DNA of 64,000 nucleotides, taken from Mortierella sp. BCC40632. Its lineage: Eukaryota; Mortierellomycota; Mortierellomycetes; Mortierellales; Mortierellaceae. Location of the stretch: contig WAEK01000002.1 in assembly GCA_011634665.1 (NCBI GenBank), forward strand, positions 608,501 through 672,500, in the 5' to 3' direction. The position numbers and the translations under genes were made by a program. The notes below the pieces were generated by a model. It searched no databases. It saw nothing but the letters and a program-made list of their open reading frames with translations, and was not told the DNA's origin. Below are positions 26,725 to 41,214 of this stretch, piece after piece (the stretch's first letter is position 1; each line of letters opens with the position of its first letter).

Positions 26725-29700
26725 ATGCATAGACCCGACCGAGATCCCAGCTCTGTCAACGGAGAGGTCACTCCAATGAACAAAGTCTACTCCGACAACG
26801 ACATCAATGAGACAAAACGGAGAAGGATCCATGAAAAGGAAGATGTGGCAACCACTATTGCACCTCATGCTACTACCACGCCTGAGGCGATAGTTACTAA
26901 TAATTCAGCAATCGTTGCAGACACGGATACCGGTGTATCCAACAACTCTTCTATTCACGACAATACAGATACGTCTCCAGAGGAAAGAATCAGCAGCCGT
27001 CAAATGCAGCCTCTGCAGCCTCAATCTCGTGTTGAAGGGAAAGTCAAAACTGATGTTATGGCAGTATCATATAGTGCTAGTGGAATGGAACACCGGTCAG
27101 GATCGAGGATATACGAGTCTCTGAGACGCACTAAGAGAGTTAACTATGCTGATCCCGAGGATTATGAAGACGAGATTGATGCGGACGAGTATGAGGTAGA
27201 CGAAGATAGGGTAGACAGTCGACAGAACCACAGTCGGTCGCGCTCAAGGGCTCTCTCTGAGAGACGGAAGCAGAGATCTCAACAATACCATCCTAGCGAT
27301 GACGAAGATGAGAAGCACGACGAAGACAATGTAGTAGAAGAGGAAGGTAGCAAAAGAGCCCCCACCGAGGATCAGGAGTATACACAAGAGGCCTCAACTG
27401 GAACTCGCCGACTTCGCGACCGTAGTGCCATCAGTGCCCCTGAGCGCTTCACTATCCACCACTCACCACAACCATCAACGCGGCCAAAACGAACCAATGA
27501 GACGCGACGAAGTAGTCAACGCACACAGTATAGCGATGTGAGAAACGACACCTTTGAGTCAGGCCCTCGTTCAACAACATCAAAACCACCGCTACCACCA
27601 CGTGTGATCACAGAGAACATGAGGATTACACGCGGCATGAGGGAGCTCTTGGCACCCGACTCGCCATCATCCAGGAATAGTCGGGATATGACTCCTGATC
27701 AAGTTTCGAGAGTAACTGGCCCTATAACTACACGGTCCAGCCATATTCTAACCTCGGATGACGAACACTTTGACAGTAAGCGTCTCAGGAACAGCAGCCG
27801 AGATGTCGATGGTGATGATGAGGGAGACGACCAAGATATGGAGGACGACCATGCAGACGACGACAGTCGAGCAGGCGATGTCAATAATGCCCACAGGTTA
27901 AACGACGGAGAAAATGGTCTAAGCCGAATGACGAGGCTGAGGGCGCGGTCCCTTGCTCAGTCCACATCAAATGCACAGCATCAATCTCGTCAAAGGTTAC
28001 CTCTCACTAAGCAAGCGTCTCACTCTCAATCTCAACAAGAATCTGACAGGAAATACGATCTTCGGGAACGACCAAAGAATCGTCCGGCATACATCTCTGA
28101 CCGACCCCTCCCATCGCCATCGCCATCAAAACCTAGATCAGGCAGGCTCAACTTTTATAATGGCAGAGACCAGTACGGTCCAAGATCACGCCAAAGTAGA
28201 CCCAACTTTTTGGACGCACTTATGAATGCCGGCGCTTCATCTGGTGAAGAAAATGGCACTCCAGGATTCAAGAGGCGTTCCGGGACTACAGAACATCGAA
28301 ACTCAACTTCTCGGATATTACCCATGAACATGAACGAGCTGGCTGAATCGCGGAGAGATGTGATTGCTGCTCGATCCATTCATCTGGCCGACACGGACCC
28401 ACTTGCTGTAGGCAAGAATGTTGACTTTGACCATGTAGGAGGACTAGATCACCACATCAAATCACTTAAGGAAATGGTTATGCTTCCTCTGCTCTACCCT
28501 GAGGTATACTCCCACTTCCAGATCACTCCGCCTCGTGGCGTGATCTTCCATGGACCACCAGGGACAGGAAAAACTCTTTTGGCTCGAGCGTTGGCTGCAA
28601 GTTGTTCAACCGAAAACCAGAAAGTCGCATTCTTCATGCGCAAGGGTGCCGATTGCCTTAGCAAATGGGTTGGTGAAGCGGAACGACAACTCCGACTACT
28701 GTTCGAGGAAGCCAAAGCATGGCAACCGAGTATTATCTTTTTTGATGAGATTGATGGTCTATGTCCGGTGCGTTCAAGCAAACAAGAACAAATTCATTCG
28801 TCCATTGTCTCCACCATGCTTGCGCTAATGGATGGCCTGGATGGAAGAGGTAGATATTCAGACATCAATTTTTGCTTCAACCTCCACATGCTGATACTGG
28901 ACAGTGTACTGAATATTCCTTTTTGGTGATGCTATCAGGGCAGGTGGTCGTCATTGGGGCAACAAATCGAATTGACGCAATTGATCCGGCATTACGGCGA
29001 CCGGGACGCTTCGACCGAGAATTTTACTTTCCTCTCCCTAATGAAGCAGCTCGGCGAAAGATCATTGGTATCAATACAACGAACTGGCAGCCTCCGCTGG
29101 CCGAAGGTTTTAAAGACGAGCTCGCACGAATAACCGCCCACTATTGCGGTGCAGACATAAAAGCGCTCTGCACCGAAGCAGCCCTGAGGGCTATACGCAG
29201 ACGATACCCCCAAATCTATGATAGCAAGGATAAGCTCTTGATAGATGCATCCACTATCGTCGTTGAGGATATTGACATGTTAAAATCGGCAAGAGCACTC
29301 ATCCCGGCAACACACCGCATTTATGGTGCATCAGCTTCAGCACTTCCGCAGTCGATTCAACCGCTTCTGCAGGAAAGATTCGAAGCTATCTGTGTTGAGA
29401 TGGATAAATTATTCAAAAACGTTAGCAAAACCTCTTCGAACGACACGAGAGATGAAGATGATGATTCGGCATTCAAGGCGATGGGCTTTAGGAGTTTCCG
29501 GAAACTGAAAACGTTCAAACCGAGAATGCTCATTTCTGGTCAACGCGGAATGGGACAACGATTTATTGGACCAGCACTGTTGCAGTATTTAGAAGGCAGC
29601 AATATTCAGCAATTCACCTTAGCTTCGCTCATGTCCGAATCAAGCCGGACACCTGAAGCAGCTTGTGTTCAGTTTTTTGTCGAAGTGAAGCGTCACTCGC

Positions 29701-31785
29701 CTAGTGTTATCTATATCCCACATATCGACATGTGGTGGATGGCAGTAACTGATACTGTCAAGGCCACATTCTCAAACTTACTGGATGAATTGAACCCAGA
29801 GGATGGTATCCTGTTTTTGGCTACGAGCGAAACTCCATTTCAGAGGCTACCCCTGGCAATCAGGCGCTGGTTTGTGTCTGGTGTTGGAGCGTCGGCATCG
29901 AACAGTCGACTTGAGCTGACAACGCCCAAAGAGAGTCAACGCACTGCATTCTTTGGGCCTTTGATCCAAGACATGGCTCGGCCGCCAACGGATTTCCAAG
30001 GACCAACCACGATGAATACCAACACGACAGCGAGCTCAGAGATGCTAAAGAAAGCACCGCCACCTCAGCCACGCATCCTGACTCTTGAAGAGAAGAGACT
30101 ACTTCGTGAACACGACCAGTATGTACTTCGAGAGCTTCGAATCAGCTTGAGAGAGATCGTAGACGAACTTCACAAGGAGCGCAAATTCAAGCCTTTTGTG
30201 AAGTTACCGGATCCAGAAGAGGACCCAGAGTTCTACCAGGTGATAAAGAAGCCCATGGATCTAGTCATGATCAGTGAAAAGATTAACGAGGGCATGTACC
30301 TGGAGGTGAAAGACTTTCTTGTAGATATCAATTTGATCGTTGAGAATACGACATTATACCATGACATTCAGGACCCCAGCAGAATTGTATATCGAGTAAG
30401 TGATAATTTTCTCTCCATCACAGTAAACTCATCAAACTGTATGAAGCAAAGCGACGCTGACCAAAAAAACACTATTTACATTTTTCACCGTTCAAAGGCT
30501 CGTGGGTTCCAGGATGTGGCGTTCGCAATGGTTGATCGGCTGGATCCAGAATTGATCACAGAGACAGGGAAAACCGCAGCTCGGTGTCGACAAGAGGTCA
30601 AAGCTCAACAGCGACCCCAGGGTGAACGAGTCAGTCGTCGCCGTCTAGGACTTGAGGCGCCTGCGGTTCCAGACGATCCAGAGATCTATCTCCGAAACAG
30701 AGCTGCCCTTTCGCGGTTGGTGGCTGTGGATTCTGCAAGAGAAGAGAGTGTGGATGCCATGTCAATCAAGGTGGAAGAGGGCAGCCGATGCAGCATGAGC
30801 GTGGAGCCACCAGATAATGTTGGACTAGAGAACTTCAAGCCAGAGAAAACTAACATGACAATCACAACAAGTATGGAGTATGATGTTGGAGGCCGTACAC
30901 AAAGTGTGCAAGACATCGATGATAGTGGGACATCCTTGTCATTAGCTTCGTCGGAAGTAACCTCTGCCTCGACACCAACAACGACTGTAAACCCTGGAGT
31001 CAACGGGACTTTACTGGAGCATGCACTGCGTGACCATAATTCATCAGGGATGAATATGGACATTGACTCGTCTGACCAAAACACGCCCATTGCTCCGCCC
31101 TTGCCTATTACGGTCACCGATTTTGAATCGGGTGTAGTTGTCGAGGGCATGGATACTGGCGTCTCGGAAGAGCCAATGCTCCCGACTTCTACTAGCAATG
31201 CTGCCAAAGCTGCCATCACAAACCTTACTCCCAAGCTTGCAGCACTCTTGGACCCTAACCCCCAATGCGAGTTGCCACACTTGGAGAATCCTTCCCATCA
31301 AGAAGCCGGTACCAAGAATGGCAGTATGACTGAAGAAACTACCCCAGCACATGCTGCAGATCTGAGCGTTGAGGATCTGAGCGCCGAGATCGAGACCGAA
31401 ATGATAGTCAATGATAGAAAAGATAACGCCCAGGAGGAGCCGGCTGAACAGCAGCAACTCACTCTAGACTTGAGTGCGGTTGAGGAACTCAAGACTCGAC
31501 TCACCAAGGAGACAGCGAACCTGACGGTTGAGGAGTTGGAGCAACTTCGTGCGTCGCTCTACAGCGACATTTGGGAACATCGAGGGGCATGGGCCAAAGG
31601 AAATCTCTTGATGGTAAGACCCCAACCTGTGGTGCTTTGCAATTCAACAACATTCATGCAAGCTGATACTTACTCCCTTTTGGCTATTTTTTTAGGATAT
31701 GAATAAGACTCTGGACTCGTTGATCGAAATCCACCAGAGCCTTCAAGATCCTATGATATGTAATGAGGAGACTTATCAGCTGTAA
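26725..31785 (+). CDS. YTA7: AAA-ATPase with bromodomain (Yta7/ATAD2/Abo1)
   Basis: Chromatin factor that handles histone H3-H4 and sets nucleosome density. Exons 26725-28849, 28939-30395, 30498-31613 and 31696-31785 join in phase to 1595 aa. Residues 1 to about 540 are acidic and Arg/Ser-rich. The first AAA module has Walker A GPPGTGKT (about 610), Walker B IIFFDEID (about 670) and the arginine-finger block ALRRPGRFDREFYFP. The second AAA module is degenerate (SGQRGMGQ, IYIPHIDMWW), as in the family. The bromodomain (about 1100-1230: KPFVKLPDPEEDPEFYQVIK and KPMDL) is interrupted by intron 2. A long acidic Ser/Thr-rich tail follows. Exons upstream of 26725 cannot be ruled out. Confidence 0.93.
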
Positions 31786-32120
31786 TATCAATCGCTGAGT
31801 GACAAGGATGGTGAGAGAGAGAGCAGAAACCTGGCTATCAGACTCAGCGCGGTTGGGTGTGTGTGACAGACTGAAAAGACTGAGTGGAGACTGCATCATG
31901 TCTCGCTCACACAAGGTTCAAAAAGCAGTAGTCGTTATCCTCCCTGATCAGAATACAATTGTTCATTACCCAGTCCGCTCTCTTTGCATCTCTTCTGTCT
32001 TTCTTTTGCGGTAGTCCCTTCCTCTCTTCTTTTGCTTTTCTATTTGTGCTTTCGCAGCGTCGTTCTCTACTGTCATTGTTTTCTTTTTTTTTTTTACTTT
32101 CTTTAACTTGCTCAAGATCA
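31786..32120. promoter_or_regulatory. Short intergenic region with pyrimidine-rich GBE1 leader
   Basis: 335 bases between the YTA7 stop and the GBE1 start. The last 100 bases are strongly C/T-rich with a T run near 32085-32095, as is common for leaders of expressed fungal genes. No TATA box seen. Confidence 0.4.
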
Positions 32121-32854
32121 ATGGAGACCCGAAATGATTCTGGAGAGATGAATGACCTTAAAGGTCAGATGCATAATGCATTTGAATGGGAACAAAATGA
32201 GTCTGGAGATGCCCCACCAAGACCATCAACGCGGGCTCGAGAACAAGAGCCACCGCAATCCCCTGATAATGTGCCACCACAGGCTCGAGAACAAGAGCCG
32301 CCGCAATCCCCTGATAATGTGCCACCACAGGCTCGAGAACAAGTGCCACCACAGGCTCGAGAACAAGAGCCACCGCAGTCCCCTGATAATGTGCCACCAC
32401 AGGCTCGAGAGCAAGACTCACAACAGTTGCTCGTGAATCGACCGTTACAAACACTGAGCAAGGAGCCAGTTGAGGATGGAACAGGAGTTATCCAACTTGA
32501 TCCTTGGCTGGCACCTTACAAGCCTGCTCTACAGGAAAGGCAAGTTACCGCCAGCTATCTTCCACCCTTCTATACTCGATGTCAAAACATAGGAATCTAA
32601 CCTCTTAATATTGCGATGAACAACAAAAACTACGACCAGATATGCTGCTTTTAAAAAATGGAAGGACACCATCAAGCAAGCAGAAGGTGGCTACGAACAA
32701 TTTTCGCGTGGCTATAAACGATTTGGATTTCAGGTTTCCGAAAAGAATGATCAAGGGACCGTGGGAATATCTTATCGAGAATGGGCCCCCAATGCCACAG
32801 AAGCGTTCCTCTTTGGAGAATTCAGTAAGCAACCCCTTGCTGCGGCGATGACAA

Positions 32855-32886
<32 letters not shown>

Positions 32887-35558
32887 GGCCCAGTGTCTCT
32901 CTTTCCAGCCTTTTAGAGATGTTTACCTTTTACCATGCGCAACACTCTGTGGTTTGATTCCGATAGATCAATGGAATCCAACTAGTCACCCAATGAAAAA
33001 AGATCCTTTCGGTGTGTTCGAGATCTTCCTACCAAACAAGCCAGATGGAACTCCTGCCATAGCCCATGACTCCAAAGTCAAGGTTCGAAGAACACTTAAA
33101 GGACTCTTTGTTTGCTGCCTTTGCAACTTGGTACTGAAATGCCTTTGCCCCGGATGACACTGTAGATTTCAATGATCAAGCCAGATGGGACGCAGATCGA
33201 TCGACTTCCAGCGTGGATAGAGCGCGCCACCCAGGATCTTTCCATCTCACCCAACTATGAGGCTGTGTTTTGGAACCCAGAGACACCTTATCAGTGGAAA
33301 CACAAAGCACCACCCAAACCAAAGAGTCTCAAGATCTATGAGGCTCACGGTAAATAGATTCACTTGGTCTTTCTTTTGTGAGCTGGTTACACATTGGATC
33401 GAACACTAGTGCGGCTGTGCTCAACTCCACTCCCTCTCCCTCTCTCTTTGGTGGCGACAACTTTTTGAACTGACTAGTTGGAATTGCAACGACTGAAGAA
33501 CGTGTGGGTCTGTACAAAGAGTTTACGGCCAATGTTCTTCCGAGGATCAAAAAGCTTGGGTATAATGCTATCCAGCTTATGGCCATCATGGAACACGCGT
33601 ACTATGCATCCTTTGGATATCAAGTGACTAACTTTTTTGCTGCAAGTAGTCGATATGGTAAGGCAAAGAATTTTTTTTTTTTTTCACGGTCTCTGACTGG
33701 TGTAACCGGAATGCACAGCCTGCATTGACTAAACGTAAATCTATATGGACCCTACGCAATAGGAACACCCGAGGAATTGAAAGAGTTGATCGACACGGCG
33801 CATGGATTAGGTATCACAGTTCTTCTGGACATTGTACACTCCCATGCTTGCAAAAACGTTCTGGATGGACTCAATAATTTTGATGGAAGTGACCATCATT
33901 ATTTCCATGAAGGAGCCCGTGGACGCCACGAGCTCTGGGACTCGAGGTTGTTCAACTATGGTCATTATGAGACGATGCGATTTTTGTTGAGTAATTTGAG
34001 GTATTATATGGAGGAGTATCGGTTCGATGGGTTCCGATTTGATGGAGTGACGAGTATGATGTATAAACATCATGGTATCGGGTTTGGATTTTCAGGAAAC
34101 TACCACGAGTATTTTGGCGATAACGTTGATCTAGAGGCTGTTGTATACCTGATGGTTGCGAATGATATGTTGCATGAACTCTATCCGGACTGCATCACCA
34201 TTGCTGAAGGTAAGAAAGAAAGAAATAGGGAGAAGGAGACTTTTTTGACGAGAATGTACTTGGAATCTCACTTTTTTACTTTCTTTCTTTCTTTATATAT
34301 ATTGGTTAGATGTCTCTGGTATGCCAACATTATGTAGACCTGTGTCAGAAGGAGGCATTGGCTTTGACTATCGACTTTCGATGGCCATTCCAGACATGTG
34401 GATCAAATTGTTGAAGGAAAAATCGGATGATGAGTGGGATATTGGTCATATTGTCTACATCCTGACCAACCGAAGATACAAGGTAAATATTTACTTACCA
34501 TTGTCCTATTGACATCCGAGTGGTTGGGAACCTATCCTCGCCGTTGTTCTTTACGAAGTCGCTTGATCTAACATCCGACATGCCCGATATTTTTTTTTTA
34601 AAAAAAAAAAAAAAAAAAACACCTGATATCCGTAATAGGAGCCTTCAATTGCCTATTGCGAGTCGCACGATCAGGCTTTGGTGGGAGACAAGACGATTGC
34701 ATTTTGGTTGATGGACAAGGAGATGTATACTCATATGAGCTGCCTTTCACCATTGACGGCCATCATAGACCGCGGTCTTGCCCTCCATAAGGTTATCCGG
34801 TAAGGAGCCCTGAACCACCCCCCTTGGTCTTCTTACTTTTCTACCATTTTGATCGTTCAAGTCGAAGACTCATTAGACCTCTTTTTTTCTTCTTTCGCTT
34901 CTTCTTTCCAATTGCACGTTTTGTAGATTGTTGACACACACTCTTGGCGGAGAAGGGTACTTGAACTTTATCGGAAACGAGTTTGGACACCCAGAATGGC
35001 TCGACTTTCCAAGAGCAGGCAACAACTCTTCTTTCCATTATGCGCGTCGACAATGGAATGTAGTGGATGATCACCTTCTCCGATACAAGCTTTTGAATGA
35101 GTTTGATGGAGCTATGAACCATGCTGAATCTCAGGTTGGATGGCTTAGTGCGCCTCAGGTAAAGGAGGGTTCAAAAAGGAGAATATGGACTATCAAAAAA
35201 AAAACGTACGACTCACTTTACTCTATTCGCCACTTCATATCTTTTGCAAAACGTTCTCAATCGACAGGCTTTCGTATCTCTGAAACATGAACAAGATAAG
35301 ATCTTAGCATTTGATCGTGCAGGAGCCGTGTTCATCTTTAACCTGAACTCTACCAAATCCTTTTCTGACTATCGTATTGGAGTCCCTGAACCGGGTAAAT
35401 ACAGGGTTTTGTTGGATACGGATGAACCGAGGTTTGGAGGTCACGACCGGATTCGACACGACAGCCAGTTCTTCTCAACACCCAAGCCATGGGGAGGTCG
35501 AAACCAATTTGTTCAGGTTTATATCCCTTGTCGCACTGCCTTGTTCTGGTTCTGGTAA
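32121..35558 (+). CDS. GBE1: 1,4-alpha-glucan branching enzyme (GH13)
   Basis: Makes the alpha-1,6 branches of glycogen in the cytosol. Ten exons: 32121-32539, 32640-32824, 32967-33082, 33166-33349, 33478-33657, 33763-34209, 34310-34482, 34639-34799, 34927-35158 and 35268-35558; phases agree, 795 aa. CBM48 region: [22 protein letters not shown]13 motifs: [10 protein letters not shown], the nucleophile Asp in FRFDGVTSM (about 455), the acid Glu in ITIAEDVSG (about 510) and the Asp in ESHDQALVG (about 579). The usual enzyme is about 690 aa; the excess is the first 120 residues, built of a tandem repeat. Intron 1 has a GC donor (AAAG then GCAAGT). The C-terminus ([12 protein letters not shown]) is read to a stop just before an A run; a further exon is possible. 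Confidence 0.94.
32235..32420 (+). repeat. In-frame 48-base minisatellite in GBE1 exon 1
   Basis: Units start with GCTCGAGA: 32235-32282, 32283-32330, a half unit 32331-32354, 32355-32402, and a partial copy to about 32420. Each full unit encodes [16 protein letters not shown]. Copies differ by only a few bases, so expansion is recent. The half unit is exactly 24 bases and keeps the frame. Confidence 0.93.
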
Positions 35559-35828
35559 AAAAAAAAAAAAAAAAAGGATGCTGGATTTTTTTTTTTTTTT
35601 TTTTTTTTTTAAACGGAAGAAAGGATGTTGGAGAAATTAAACGGCGATTTTGTAGTTTCCTTATTTGCTAACAAGGACCCAAGTATGGTTTCTTTTCCTC
35701 TTAAACAAGAGCCCGGAGCCCTGGGACCGGGGGGGAGGGGTTTTTATAGCTGAAAAAGATTGGAGATCACGTGAATATGGTCAAATCATGATCGAACTGG
35801 ACTCGGGTTTCCAGAAATCATAAGAGAA

Positions 35829-35902
35829 GCTTCTGTGGCGCAATTGGTTAGCGCGTCTGACTGTTAATCAGGAGGTTGGTGGTTCAAGCCCACCCAGGAG
35901 CG
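35829..35902 (+). tRNA. tRNA-Asn (GTT)
   Basis: Full cloverleaf of 74 bases without intron. Acceptor GCTTCTG pairs with CAGGAGC (one G-T pair); D arm with TGGCGCAATTGGTTAGCGCG; anticodon stem CTGAC/TCAGG-side around GTT at 35863-35865; T arm GGTGGTTCAAGCCCACC. Discriminator base is G. A- and B-box promoter sequences lie inside the gene. Just downstream of GBE1. Confidence 0.95.
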
Positions 35903-37718
<1,816 letters not shown>

Positions 37719-37833
37719 AAACAACCTGTCAGTATGACAGAAAACTTCTGGAGGAGAAGGAGTGGGGTTGTTGTTTTTTTTATTTTATTCAGAAATCTCA
37801 CTAATATATGGGAGTGAAGCCAGTCGTCATTAA

Positions 37834-38750
37834 TCATGGTGCCAATGCAACAGCCTTGATCTCGATCAGGAGCTTGGGCTATTAGTCGAATAAGAAGTAA
37901 CAAAAAAAAAAAAAGAAAAAATAGTGTGAGTGCCGAGTTACCAAGATTATATAGCTTGTAAGAACAATGAAGTCTGCAAAGACATAATTATTACTCACCG
38001 AAGGAAGAGTGAGGACGCCCACGCAGGTACGCGATGGTCCTGTTTCAGCATCAAAGTACTGGTTATAGACCTACAACCAGATCCAGATCAAATACATGTT
38101 GAGTCCTCTGAGGATTACATTGATCCCCTGGATGTTATTTTAGACAAGTACCCAAGCTGGGTGCGCTCTTACCTCGTTCATCGCTCCGTAATCCTTCATG
38201 TTGGTCAGGAAGACGGTCAGGTCAACAATATTTTTCAGCGATGCACCCTGGGACTCCAAGATGACACCGATGCTATGTTGGATTCCAAAAGAGACAGACA
38301 AGAGTATCCAACGGGGTTGAGTGAGGAGGTTTCGGATGACAAGAATGAACTGAGGCAGCCTTCCTTCTTCAAGGACGATTCAAGCCGAGCGATCTTCTCC
38401 TGAATACATACTTTTCGATCACTGCCTTTGTTTGTGCCTTGATATCTAGCTCAAATGTGCCGTCAGGGTTCTCCTTGACTCCTTCATACCTACAGGGGTT
38501 GGGGAGGGGAAGGGAAAAGAAAGGCAAGGTGAATGAAGGCTCCCAACAGCTCGGCCGTGAGAAAGTTGAGGGTAGATGTCAGATTCAAGTGAGAGCCATA
38601 CGTGTTGTCGAGACGACGGGAGGAGATGCCCGATACGAATATCATGCCATTGGCGATGCGAGCATGTGGGTAGCGGGCAAGTGCTTGGGCGCGGTCCTTG
38701 AGGATGACGGCGGTTCCATTGGGGAGTTCGGGGTTGGTGGGTTGAGACAT
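37834..38750 (-). CDS. RidA/YjgF-family protein (2-aminomuconate deaminase type)
   Basis: Small imine/enamine deaminase-fold protein. Five exons: 38602-38750, 38412-38489, 38173-38272, 37999-38070 and 37834-37878, in phase, 147 aa. Features: YPHARIANGMIFVSGISSRR (the opening of the aminomuconate-deaminase-like subgroup), DIKAQTKAVIENIGVILESQ, VDLTVFLTNMKDYGAMNEVY, the conserved arginine in GPSRTCVGV, and the C-terminal glutamate in PKLLIEIKAVALAP. Members hydrolyse reactive enamines or act in tryptophan/aromatic breakdown; which applies here cannot be told. The last exon is only 45 bases. Confidence 0.88.
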
Positions 38751-38864
38751 GATGTTGATGGTGGTGAGCTAGACTTGGGGGATGAATGAAGAGAAATCGA
38801 ATATGGGGTTCTCCCCCTCCCCAACCTTGTCGCGTCTGAGGAAGAAGGACAGTCCTGCCCAGCC

Positions 38865-38901
<37 letters not shown>

Positions 38902-39235
38902 GCCTGTAGTGGTTGGTCACTTGGCTTTGGTTCGATGGGTCGATACGAAACGACTTGCGACAACTGAACTTGGCACTGACATGTCCTTTGACTGCTGTCT
39001 CCCATCTCTCTTCCTCCTTCTCTTTCTTTTTCTCTCTCTTTCCTTTCTTGCTCTCCATTGAATCGCCTCGACGCCTCTTTCTTTCTCTCTTTTGCTCCCG
39101 TCTCCTTGTCTTAATCCCTAGTCTTACTTGCATCTACCCTCATCCCGGCACCTCCAGTCGCCACCTTCCTTCCATCTCACCGTCCTTTCAGTCGCCTGTT
39201 CCTGCTCTGCTCTACTCTGCTCTGCTCGCACATCG
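38751..39235. promoter_or_regulatory. Divergent promoter region with (TGTC)n tract
   Basis: 485 bases between the starts of the RidA gene (-) and VPS23 (+). A perfect CTGT/TGTC tetranucleotide tract of about nine units lies at 38864-38902. The VPS23-proximal half is a long CT-rich pyrimidine stretch, the usual form of core promoters in this window. Confidence 0.5.
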
Positions 39236-41214
39236 ATGGATCCCGAGATCGCAGAGTGGCTGCAGCAGGTACTGCAAACCATCGGGGTAATGGCGCAGAC
39301 ACCTTGTAGGCTCGTGCATGTCTCCTTGGTCTTGAATGTCTTCTACCCAGTAGACCAACAACGATTAATGCTTCTTCTTCTTCTCCATCCATGAACAGTA
39401 CCAACAACGGGACCGTACCTATGCCGATGTCGAAGCTGTTCTCCGGCTCTTTCACAATTTTCTTATCCCCAAGCCAGAGACGTATAGTATGGTGGTTTTG
39501 TTTGTTTGTTTGATTATTTCTCTCCTTGGATCCTTTTTTTTCGTCATTTTCGTCGTTGTCGTCGCCGTCTTCAACATTTATTGACATATATCTGCCCAAC
39601 AATAGCCCATGACAATGGACGATCCCAGTTGCTTCTCTCACTTATAGGAACCATTCCAATCGTGTACCAGTCGGTAACATACAACATCCCAGTCGCCTTC
39701 TGGCTCCCAACGTCGTACCCTTCAGTCGCTCCCTATGTTTTTGTCACTCCAACGGCGTTGATGTTGGTCAGGGCTGGAAATCATGTTGACATTAGTGGGC
39801 GATGCTACCATCCATATCTCGCCTACTGGAGCAACAGAACCGAAGTGAGTAACTCCTAGTGAGTGGGGAGAAAGTTGAACTACTTTTATTCAAAGACAAA
39901 AGAGAGCTCTTCTTGCGACATCTTTTCCAAGGGCATGCTTTATTGACACGGCTTGATGAACATTGTTCTGCACTTCTCATAGTCTAGTCTGGTAGAGCTG
40001 ATTAGTATCATGCAAGGAGTCTTTTCACAGGAACCTCCAGTGTACGCGAAGCCCAATGTTACTCAGCAACAACAGCAATCAAGTCCTATCATTGGAGGCT
40101 ATCCATCGCCATCATCTTCTGTAGGTGATGCTTCCATTAGTGTGAAGAGTGTGAGGCTGAGTTGGTTAAGACTGAAGCTTCAAAGTCAACTGACGGATTT
40201 GTGTGCATGATGCTTTGTGATCGTTGGTAGCTGAGGCCTGCGCCTCCAATTCTAAAGTACTCCCCTCGACAAACTGCAGCATCTGCGATGACAACCTCAC
40301 AACAGTCAGGAGGTACACCACAACAGCTGCAGAATCGATACCCGTCACCCTCCTATGGCTCAGGATCTCAGCAGCTCACACCTCAGCAGGCACAACTATA
40401 CACAAAGCTACAGAGTTCACTCCTAGAGTTCAATACTGCTTCGTCTCGGGAAATGGATAATCTTGTCACTGTCAACAAGCAATTGAACGATGCCGAGACA
40501 AGGACCAAAAGCGAACTACAGAGCCTAAGAGACTTTAACGTACGTCGACCATTGGCCACAACCCTCTATGAAGGATCTTTGATTACATGCTCTTTATTGG
40601 CCTAGAAAGAACAAGATGGGATTGATTTACCACAATGAATTTGTCATTTATACGAATCATACAGAGTCAAGTTCAGAACCAAAATGTGATCATGACAAGG
40701 TGTATTGAACAACTCAACCTCAACATTGAAAAGATTCGATCATGGCCTGAGGAGCCAGTGGACGAAATTATCTGTGGAACCAGCGTTGTCCATAACCAGT
40801 AAGTGAACTACAGCTGCTAGGAATCCTTGACGGTAAAGGGATTTAGTACTCACTTCACTCATGTCCAATCCCTTGCATAGGCTTTTCGAATTGGTGGCCG
40901 AAGAAATTGCAATTGAGGATACGATCTACTATTTGGGAAGGGCTCTTAGTCAGGACAAAGTCGAACTCAATGCGTACATGAAGGTAAGTGTTGTTTAGAG
41001 GCCAGTCTTTATGCTACATGTACGAACCTAATTTGAGTCCTCTAACGTATTCATGATCTGTACCGGGACCTTTCTTTCTTTCTTTCTTTCCTTCTTTTTC
41101 GTGTAATCTTTTTGACTTCCGCCATAATAGCATCTACGAAATCTTTCTCGAGAACGGTTTATGAAAAAAGCACTGATCAAGAAGGTCAAAGCACAGCTTG
41201 GACATATTGAGTGA
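39236..41214 (+). CDS. VPS23: ESCRT-I subunit Vps23/TSG101
   Basis: Ubiquitin-binding subunit of ESCRT-I, needed to sort cargo into multivesicular bodies. Eight exons: 39236-39268, 39399-39486, 39606-39844, 39983-40120, 40231-40539, 40665-40798, 40881-40983 and 41131-41214; phases agree, 375 aa. The UEV domain (about 1-145) shows LLSLIGTIPIVYQSVTYNIP, FWLPTSYPSVAPYVFVTP and HVDISGRCYHPYL. A Pro/Gln-rich linker follows, then a coiled coil (QLYTKLQSSLLEFNTASS), then the steadiness box (IEDTIYYLGRALSQDKVELN; LRNLSRERFMKKALIKK). Exon 1 is 33 bases. Confidence 0.94.

Noticed and set aside
32158..32461. Other-frame peptides and a possible CRISPR-like array in GBE1 exon 1
   Set aside because: The 48-base units are contiguous without spacers and are in frame with the enzyme; this is a coding minisatellite.
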